From positions 62,001 to 126,000 of the forward strand of contig NZ_JAUNTO010000008.1 in NCBI RefSeq assembly GCF_030538655.1: a stretch of DNA of 64,000 nucleotides, read 5' to 3'. Shown here piece by piece: positions 57,575 to 64,000 of this stretch. Positions within the stretch are counted from its first letter, which is position 1. Every line of letters begins with the position of its first letter. This DNA is from Paracoccus sp. (in: a-proteobacteria) (GTDB taxonomy: Bacteria > Pseudomonadota > Alphaproteobacteria > Rhodobacterales > Rhodobacteraceae). A program made the translations under genes and the position numbers. The notes under the pieces are model-generated. The model was given only the letters and a program-made list of their open reading frames with translations. It made no database searches and was not told the origin of the DNA.

Positions 57575-59061
57575 ACCCGAATATCAAGGGGGCGATCGCT
57601 CAGCCGGGTGGGCTGGGACGGTTTGTCGGCAAGAGGGACGGTCGCCCGCTCAAGGGCAGGCTGTTCGTCATCCCCCCCCTGATCCGCCGTTTCCCGATCC
57701 GATTCGCTGCGCAGATCCAGCAGCGGCGATTCGAATCCGCTATCCTGCAAATCCTGCATCAGCAGATCCAGATGACGGCGCGCGGCCTCCAGCACTTCGG
57801 GGCGCTCGAACCAGACCGTTACCGCTGCGCCACCATCCGTCCGCATGATCCGCAGACGTAGGCGGCCCAATTCCTCGGGGGCCAGCGCAAGTTCGATTTC
57901 GCCTTCGCGCAACGTCACGGCGGCTTGCGCGATCTGTCGTGCAATGGCGGGTGCCTGTGCCTCGGGCACCCGCGCCGCTGTTACCTGCGGTGCCGATTCG
58001 GTTCGGTGCAGCAAACCGGCATCCACGACGCCACCACTGTCCGGCAAAGCCACTTGAAACGATTCGCCATCGCTGATTGTCGGCCCCGCTTCGGCCAAAG
58101 CCAAAGCGGCATATTCAGCAGCGGGCGCCATCAAGCGTTCCGCGGTTGTGATCGGCGTCACATTCCCGGCCGATGTCATCAATCGGTCCGCTGTCGTAAC
58201 AGAAGCCAGGTCCGCAGTCGGCGTCATCAGCCGTTTCGCAGCCGTGACCGGAGCCATATTCGCCGTCGGTATCAGCAAGGGCTCCGCAGTCGTGGCCGGA
58301 GCCATACCCACGACAGATGCCGTCAACCGCTCGTCACCGACAACAGACATCATCGCCGGAGCGGGCGCAGCATGTTCAACAGGCCGCTGTCGAATCGACA
58401 AGGGTTCGCCTTGCTTGGCAAGGGCGGATTGCATGTCGGATGGCGCGGTCTGATAGGGCGGATCAGGCTGCTCCACGGCCATATCACCCCGGTTCGTGGC
58501 GGGCCGGGCATCTGTCGGCTGCCCCTGTTGTGCCGCAGGCTGCGGGTCGGGTAACCTGCTATCCACCGGCTGGATTGCTGTGCCTGCCAATTGCTGCCGC
58601 ACTATGGGGGCCGCCGTCAGACGCTCGGGCGCGGAGTGATTCGATGCGCGCTCTGTTGGTTCGGGCTGCGGCATCATCATTTGTGCCAGTTCCTCGGGAA
58701 GCGGAGCCGGAGTTTCATCGACTGCGGCTGTCATACCGTTCCACTGCGCCACCATGGTTTCGATCCGGTCGGCAGATGATTCGCTTGCGTCAGTTGTGAA
58801 AACAGCCCGGTCAGACGGGGCATCGGGCCACGGTAGCGCCACCTCGGCGGGCGCAGCCATATCCGTATCGGCATCGGTTTCCTGGGCTGCTGATGCATCC
58901 CCGATCCGGGTCTCACCCGGATGTTCCTGAATTTCCTCAGCCTCCTGCGCCAGCCCTAGATATTGGGCCATGAAATCCGCAACGCCTGTCGGCTGCGCAT
59001 CGGGTGATGGCAGTTGCGGCGCCAGCGGGGCGGCGGGTGAGATCAGCGGGATAATGTCCAT
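57571..59061 (-). CDS. fliK: Flagellar hook-length control protein FliK
   Basis: A 496-residue protein that measures hook length and switches export specificity. The conserved part is the C-terminal domain (about 370-460): LREGEIELALAPEELGRLRLRIMRTDGGAAVTVWFERPEVLEAARRHLDLLMQDLQDSG. The rest is a low-complexity Pro/Ala/Thr-rich ruler, including five tandem 16-residue repeats (58093-58332). It is first in an operon with flgD, and divergent from the rod-binding protein gene across a 105-bp promoter with paired direct repeats. Confidence 0.88.
   Translation of the reverse strand: MDIIPLISPAAPLAPQLPSPDAQPTGVADFMAQYLGLAQEAEEIQEHPGETRIGDASAAQETDADTDMAAPAEVALPWPDAPSDRAVFTTDASESSADRIETMVAQWNGMTAAVDETPAPLPEELAQMMMPQPEPTERASNHSAPERLTAAPIVRQQLAGTAIQPVDSRLPDPQPAAQQGQPTDARPATNRGDMAVEQPDPPYQTAPSDMQSALAKQGEPLSIRQRPVEHAAPAPAMMSVVGDERLTASVVGMAPATTAEPLLIPTANMAPVTAAKRLMTPTADLASVTTADRLMTSAGNVTPITTAERLMAPAAEYAALALAEAGPTISDGESFQVALPDSGGVVDAGLLHRTESAPQVTAARVPEAQAPAIARQIAQAAVTLREGEIELALAPEELGRLRLRIMRTDGGAAVTVWFERPEVLEAARRHLDLLMQDLQDSGFESPLLDLRSESDRETADQGGDDEQPALERATVPLADKPSQPTRLSDRPLDIRV
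58093..58332 (-). repeat. Five 48-bp tandem repeats within the FliK ruler
   Basis: Five in-frame 16-residue units without gaps: ERLTASVVGMAPATTA, EPLLIPTANMAPVTAA, KRLMTPTADLASVTTA, DRLMTSAGNVTPITTA, ERLMAPAAEYAALALA. The units have diverged, but the period is exact. They lie in the N-terminal ruler region. Confidence 0.85.
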
Positions 59062-59072
59062 GTCCGCTCCTG

Positions 59073-59110
59073 TCGATTCGTTACCCTCTTATATATGATC
59101 GACTCGTTAC
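59073..59110. promoter_or_regulatory. Paired 12-bp direct repeats in the divergent flagellar promoter
   Basis: TCGATTCGTTAC (59073-59084) and TCGACTCGTTAC (59099-59110), one mismatch, 26 bp apart, with an AT-rich TATATATGA between them. They sit between divergent fliK-flgD and the rod-binding protein gene, so are a candidate binding site for a flagellar regulator. Confidence 0.45.
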
Positions 59111-59166
59111 TGATTATTTACCGCTCTCTGCTATTCGATGAAAAATCTAATCAAGCAGAGGATCAC

Positions 59167-59409
59167 ATGCACGTCTCATCCTTTTCAGCCCCAACGGCTC
59201 TGCCACGCACATCTGCGGCCCGGCAGCTGGAACAGGCTTTCATCGAGAACATGATGCAGCACGCATTCCCGCAGTCCGGGGGCGGCGATTTCGGGGGCGG
59301 CGCGGGCGAAGATCAGTTCGCATCCTTCCTGGCGCGCGAATACGCCGCCGTCCTGACCGATTCGCTGGATTTGGGATTTTCACGTTTTATCAAGGAGAAA
59401 TCTGAATGA
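59167..59409 (+). CDS. Rod-binding protein (FlgJ N-domain-like)
   Basis: An 80-residue protein matching the rod-binding domain of FlgJ: AARQLEQAFIENMMQ...GEDQFASFLAREYAAVLTDSL. It lacks the muramidase half of enterobacterial FlgJ, which is normal in alphaproteobacteria, so it probably caps or nucleates rod assembly only. ATG 59167 is used because it starts the conserved region; the open frame extends to 59095. It overlaps the next gene by 4 bp. Confidence 0.75.
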   Translation: MHVSSFSAPTALPRTSAARQLEQAFIENMMQHAFPQSGGGDFGGGAGEDQFASFLAREYAAVLTDSLDLGFSRFIKEKSE

Positions 59410-59720
59410 CCGTTGCCGTTGACAAGCTGACCCGCGCACGCGTCGCCATTGTGGACGGTCGCCCCGCCGAGGCGCTGGACATCATCGAATCCTTTGTCCG
59501 CACGATTGAAGACGAAAAGATCGACCACGACCAGCGCGACCGGATGGAGACCATGCTGGTCGAATTGCGCACACTGGCGCAGGCTGCGCAAAGCGGCGCG
59601 CAATCCGCCATGGACCAGATTGCCGACATCATTCAGGCCGCCCGTTCGTTGCGGACCTATGACAGCACCGGGCGTCGTCAGGTCGCCACCATCGCCGTCG
59701 AGGCACCTCGTCGTTTTTGA
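59406..59720 (+). CDS. Small helical flagellar protein, probable FlgN-type chaperone
   Basis: A 104-residue, all-helical, acidic protein (VDGRPAEALDIIESFVRTIEDEKIDHDQRDRMETMLVELRTLAQAAQ). It overlaps the rod-binding gene and precedes flagellin. Size, helicity and place fit the FlgN-like export chaperones for hook-filament junction proteins in Rhodobacterales, but there is no decisive motif. Confidence 0.55.
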   Translation: MTVAVDKLTRARVAIVDGRPAEALDIIESFVRTIEDEKIDHDQRDRMETMLVELRTLAQAAQSGAQSAMDQIADIIQAARSLRTYDSTGRRQVATIAVEAPRRF

Positions 59721-59776
59721 ATAAAATGCAATGGGAATTAGGTTTTGAAAAAAGGAGGCGATTCATTATTTCGTAA

Positions 59777-59799
59777 GAGATCGTCGGTAAAACGATCTC
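59777..59799 (+). promoter_or_regulatory. Hairpin in the flagellin leader
   Basis: GAGATCG (59777-59783) pairs with CGATCTC (59793-59799) around a 9-base loop, in the 169-bp gap before the flagellin ATG. The leader ends in a strong AGGAGG ribosome site (59879-59884). In relatives, FlbT acts on flagellin leaders, and flbT is two genes downstream. Confidence 0.45.
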
Positions 59800-59889
59800 A
59801 CACAGCAAGTGAAGGGCATCAGCCCAGCCGGTCAGAAGGCCGTCATCCGAAACCGGGCCAAAATCTGCCCAATCTAAAAGGAGGACAAC

Positions 59890-60732
59890 ATGTCCAGCAT
59901 TCTGACCAACAACAGTGCCATCGTTGCTCTGCAAACCATCAAGTCGATCAACTCGAACCTGACGAAAACCCAGAGCGAGATCTCGACCGGCAAATCGATT
60001 GCCACCGCCAAGGATAATGCCGCGATCTGGGGTGTTTCCAAGGTGATGGAAGGTGAAGCGGCTGCGTTCAAAACTATCCAAAGCAACCTGAACGCCGCAG
60101 GTGCTGTTGTCAGCACGGCCCGTGTCGGGGCCGAGGCTGTGGTGGATGGTCTGACCGACATCAAGAAACTGGTGTCTGGTGCAACCAGCGACCTGATGGA
60201 TGCCGATGCACGTGAAAAGACCACTCAGGAAATCACCCGTAAGCTTGAGCAGATTAAATCCACCATCGACACGACGCAGATGAATGGTGTGAATATGCTG
60301 TCGAACGGTGATAGCTTTAAATTCCTGGGTGGTGCGAACCACGGTGTTGAGATCGGCGATGACACGGGACACTACATCACTGTTGCCGGTGTGAACCTGA
60401 CCGCTGAAATGGGTCTCGACTTTGATGCCGGTCTGGACATCAGTGACACCGCCAAGGCTGCTGAGGCGATGAAAGCGATTGACGATGCGCTGAATGCGGC
60501 GATCGTCGGTGCCGCGACGCTGGGTTCAACCGGCAAGCGGATCGAGGATCAGTCGAAACTGGCTTCGCAGATGGCCGACTCGTTGAAAGTGGGTGTTGGC
60601 GCGCTGGTTGACGCCGACATGGAAGAAGCCTCGGCTCGTCTGCAAGCTCTGCAAACCCAGCAGCAGCTGGGTATCCAGGCGCTGTCGATTGCGAACCAGG
60701 CGCCGCAGTCGATCCTGTCGCTGTTCCGCTGA
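59890..60732 (+). CDS. fliC: Flagellin
   Basis: A 280-residue filament subunit. The conserved ends are both present: N-terminal SSILTNNSAIVALQTIKSINSNLTKTQSEISTGKSI with the coiled-coil D0/D1 helices, and C-terminal GVGALVDADMEEASARLQALQTQQQLGIQALSIANQAPQSILSLFR. The central variable domain is short (about 140-190), as usual in alphaproteobacterial flagellins. It has a strong ribosome site and is followed by a stable hairpin and then flaF and flbT, its secretion and mRNA regulators. Confidence 0.96.
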   Translation: MSSILTNNSAIVALQTIKSINSNLTKTQSEISTGKSIATAKDNAAIWGVSKVMEGEAAAFKTIQSNLNAAGAVVSTARVGAEAVVDGLTDIKKLVSGATSDLMDADAREKTTQEITRKLEQIKSTIDTTQMNGVNMLSNGDSFKFLGGANHGVEIGDDTGHYITVAGVNLTAEMGLDFDAGLDISDTAKAAEAMKAIDDALNAAIVGAATLGSTGKRIEDQSKLASQMADSLKVGVGALVDADMEEASARLQALQTQQQLGIQALSIANQAPQSILSLFR

Positions 60733-60737
60733 TAAAC

Positions 60738-60767
60738 GTGGGGGCGCCCTTCGCGGGCGCCCCGCAC
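60738..60767 (+). terminator. Strong GC hairpin between flagellin and flaF
   Basis: Stem GGGGCGCCC (60741-60749) / GGGCGCCCC (60755-60763) with a 5-base loop TTCGC, extended by GTG/CAC with one bulged base. No T-run follows, so it is likely an attenuator or 3' mRNA stabiliser that leaves some read-through into flaF. Confidence 0.65.
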
Positions 60768-60821
60768 ACTCTGACCTTATCCTAGAAATCGGGAAATACG
60801 ACCTTGAACGCGGTTACGCCA

Positions 60822-61172
60822 ATGAACGCTCATGCTCCTTACGGATCGCACACCGTCCGCACCGCAAAAGACAGCGAATACGATGTTTTTGCCCGCGTGA
60901 CGCGCATGTTGCGCCAGTCCGCCAACGATGGCGGCACCGCCGACAGCATTCGCGCTGTTCAAAAAAACAACGAACTCTGGACTATTCTGGCCGCCGATCT
61001 GGCTCATCCGCACAATGGCCTGCCTGATGAGGTCAAGGCCGGCCTGATTTCGCTGGCGATGTTCAGCGTGCGTCACGGTCACGCCGTCATGAACGGTACG
61101 GCAACCGCTGATGCCCTGATCGAGGTTAACCTGTCGGTCATGAAGGGCTTGCGCGGCGAGGTGGCGGCATGA
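60822..61172 (+). CDS. flaF: Flagellar biosynthesis regulator FlaF
   Basis: A 116-residue protein (122 if it starts at the upstream TTG 60804). It has the FlaF pattern YDVFARVTRMLRQ, then NNELWTILAADLAHPHNGLPDEVKAGLISLAMFSVRHG. In alphaproteobacteria FlaF promotes flagellin secretion or synthesis and works with FlbT. No clear ribosome site distinguishes the two starts. It overlaps flbT by 4 bp. Confidence 0.92.
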   Translation: MNAHAPYGSHTVRTAKDSEYDVFARVTRMLRQSANDGGTADSIRAVQKNNELWTILAADLAHPHNGLPDEVKAGLISLAMFSVRHGHAVMNGTATADALIEVNLSVMKGLRGEVAA

Positions 61173-61573
61173 GTGGTCTGGTCATCAAACTGGCACCCAA
61201 CGAACGTGTGCTGATTAACGGCGCGGTCATCGAAAACGGCGACCGCCGGTCCAAGATTGCCATCAAGACGCCCAACACGCATGTGCTGCGCCTGAAAGAT
61301 GCAATCCACCCTGAAAACGTGAATACGCCTGTGTCGCGGGTCTGCTATGTCGCTCAACTGATTTTGTCTGGCGATGCTGAACCTGAACAGGGCAAATATC
61401 AGCTGCTGCGCGGCATCGAACAATTGACGCAAGTGTTCGAGGATCGTGACAGCCGTAACCTGCTGAATGATGCGACGCATTTTGTGGTTGAGGGCAATGC
61501 TTATCAAGCCCTGCGCCGCTTGCGCGATCTTCTGCCGCGAGAGGCACGGCTGATGGCCGCGAGGGTGCAGTAA
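61169..61573 (+). CDS. flbT: Flagellar biosynthesis repressor FlbT
   Basis: A 134-residue post-transcriptional regulator. Family features: SGLVIKLAPNERVLINGAVIENGDRRSKIAIKTPNTHVLRLKDAI and later RVCYVAQLILSGDAEPEQGKYQLLRGIEQLTQVFED. In Caulobacter FlbT binds the flagellin mRNA leader and destabilises it until the hook is complete. Located with flaF just after flagellin. Confidence 0.94.
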   Translation: MSGLVIKLAPNERVLINGAVIENGDRRSKIAIKTPNTHVLRLKDAIHPENVNTPVSRVCYVAQLILSGDAEPEQGKYQLLRGIEQLTQVFEDRDSRNLLNDATHFVVEGNAYQALRRLRDLLPREARLMAARVQ

Positions 61574-62361
61574 TGTCTCAGATCGCCCTTGGCTTGGGGG
61601 GTATTGCTGGCTGGAATGTGCTGAAGCGCACCTCGGCTCAGCAAAAGCAGATGATCGCCAATGATCCCTCGGTCAGCCGGAACAGCGCGTATTTTCGTGA
61701 AAATATTGCCAAGGTCCAGTCAGCGGGCGATCTGGTCAAAAATTACCGGCTGCTAAGCGTTGCACTGGGGGCGTTTGGTCTTGAGGGCGAAATTGGTAGT
61801 AAGGCCTTCATCCAGAAGGTTCTGGAATCCGACCTGTCAGACAAACAGTCCTTGGTGAACCGACTGTCCGACAAGCGTTTTTTGCAACTGGCAGAAGCGT
61901 TCCGGTATGGCGAAGGCGCGGATGGGGTGCAGTCTCAGGGCTTTGGCGACAAGCTGGTCGGCCAGTTCATCGACCGCGAGTTGGAGCGTCGTGTCGGGCA
62001 GACAGATGAAACCATGCGTCTTGCCCTGAATGCTCAACGCGAACTTGCTGCCTTTGCCGAACGCGACACCAAGGACACAACCTTGTGGTATGAGGTTTTG
62101 GGAAACCCGCCGCTGCGCAAGGTCTTTGAAGGCGCGTTTGGCTTTTCTTCGGGCAGTTTCGGCAAAATTCCGGTCGAGCGTCAGATGACGATGATGAAGG
62201 ATCGCGCCGAACGTATGTTCGGGTCGGAACCATTCAAGGCATTCGGAACCGAGGAAGGCATGGAAAAGCTGGTGCGGACCTATTTGGCCAAATCCCAGCT
62301 TCAGACGGGTTCACCCGCCCAGAACGCATACAGCGCCGCGCTTACTCTGTTGTCGCGCTGA
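61573..62361 (+). CDS. DUF1217 flagellar protein
   Basis: A 262-residue protein matching the DUF1217 family found in alphaproteobacterial flagellar clusters. It has the typical pair of segments SVSRNSAYFRENIAKVQSAGDLVKNYRLLSVALGAFGLEGEI and KAFIQKVLESDLSDKQSLVNRLSDKRFLQLAEAFRYG, repeated in form at the C-terminus (SEPFKAFGTEEGMEKLVRTYLAKSQL). No signal peptide. Its ATG overlaps the flbT stop by one base, so it closes the operon. Role unknown; structural or assembly function is likely. Confidence 0.82.
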   Translation: MSQIALGLGGIAGWNVLKRTSAQQKQMIANDPSVSRNSAYFRENIAKVQSAGDLVKNYRLLSVALGAFGLEGEIGSKAFIQKVLESDLSDKQSLVNRLSDKRFLQLAEAFRYGEGADGVQSQGFGDKLVGQFIDRELERRVGQTDETMRLALNAQRELAAFAERDTKDTTLWYEVLGNPPLRKVFEGAFGFSSGSFGKIPVERQMTMMKDRAERMFGSEPFKAFGTEEGMEKLVRTYLAKSQLQTGSPAQNAYSAALTLLSR

Positions 62362-62456
62362 TGATTGTTGACTTGTCGGCAAGAATATCTGTCACGGTGG
62401 TTGCCGTGCCGTGGCAAGGAAATCGGCCCTGATCACCTATGGCCGAGAGACCGACC

Positions 62457-62484
62457 TTGCGTTGTCGCCTCGCTTGGCTATAAC
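62457..62484 (+). promoter_or_regulatory. Candidate housekeeping promoter of carB
   Basis: TTGCGT (62457-62462), a 16-base spacer, then TATAAC (62479-62484), 41 bp before the carB ATG. It matches a sigma-70 promoter moderately well. Confidence 0.4.
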
Positions 62485-62525
62485 CCCGGACGATTTGCGC
62501 CGATCACAGCAGCGGGGATGCGACC

Positions 62526-64000
<1,475 letters not shown>

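Overview
The window is a 64 kb piece of a high-GC alphaproteobacterial chromosome, most likely from a Paracoccus-like member of the Rhodobacterales. The evidence is the gene order rpsT-dnaA-dnaN-recF-gyrB with enoyl-CoA hydratase, mutM, ubiE and ubiB alongside, the Rhodobacterales-type flagellar genes (flaF, flbT, DUF1217), an exosortase E/VPEID-CTERM pair, and GC-rich codon use throughout. There are no RNA genes, IS elements or CRISPR arrays that I can support.

Layout. 1-6.6 kb: a DUF2335 membrane protein, the sulfate ABC transporter operon (cysA-sbp-cysT-cysW, minus strand), and a divergent SDR oxidoreductase followed by an orphan ABC ATPase. 6.7-20.9 kb: an accessory block with a small secreted protein, ExbB, two ExbD proteins and a TonB-like protein; then TagH (FHA) and a DUF6931-like protein on the other strand; then a 2147-residue autotransporter, a PP2C phosphatase and a membrane Ser/Thr kinase. 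21-34 kb: a glycogen operon (glgB-glgC-glgA-glgX-amylosucrase-glgP) with a divergent GH13 alpha-glucosidase. 34-41.4 kb: a phosphoesterase, a lipid-kinase-like protein, exosortase E with a tiny VPEIS-tailed substrate, and a 1176-residue SdrD-repeat surface protein with a likely thioester domain. 41.4-44.4 kb: an AT-rich gap, a GST, a WYL regulator and an Omp25-like porin. 44.6-56.6 kb: gyrB, a broken nucleotidyltransferase gene, recF, dnaN, dnaA, rpsT, enoyl-CoA hydratase, mutM, ubiE and ubiB. 56.9-62.4 kb: flgD and fliK, divergent from a rod-binding protein, an FlgN-like protein, flagellin, flaF, flbT and a DUF1217 protein. The window ends inside carB.

The most interesting part is the 6.7-20.9 kb block. 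It combines a type VI-secretion-style threonine-phosphorylation module (PpkA-like kinase, PppA-like phosphatase, TagH) with a Ton/Tol-type proton-driven motor and a giant autotransporter, and no type VI structural gene is present in the window. The periplasmic C-terminal domains of the TonB-like protein and of the kinase are visibly homologous (shared QCPAL motif, matching cysteine spacing and a NG-V-DLS motif), which ties the motor and signalling halves together. The second ExbD lacks the membrane aspartate expected of a proton carrier. I suggest this is an undescribed phospho-regulated, energised cell-surface system; its function is inference.
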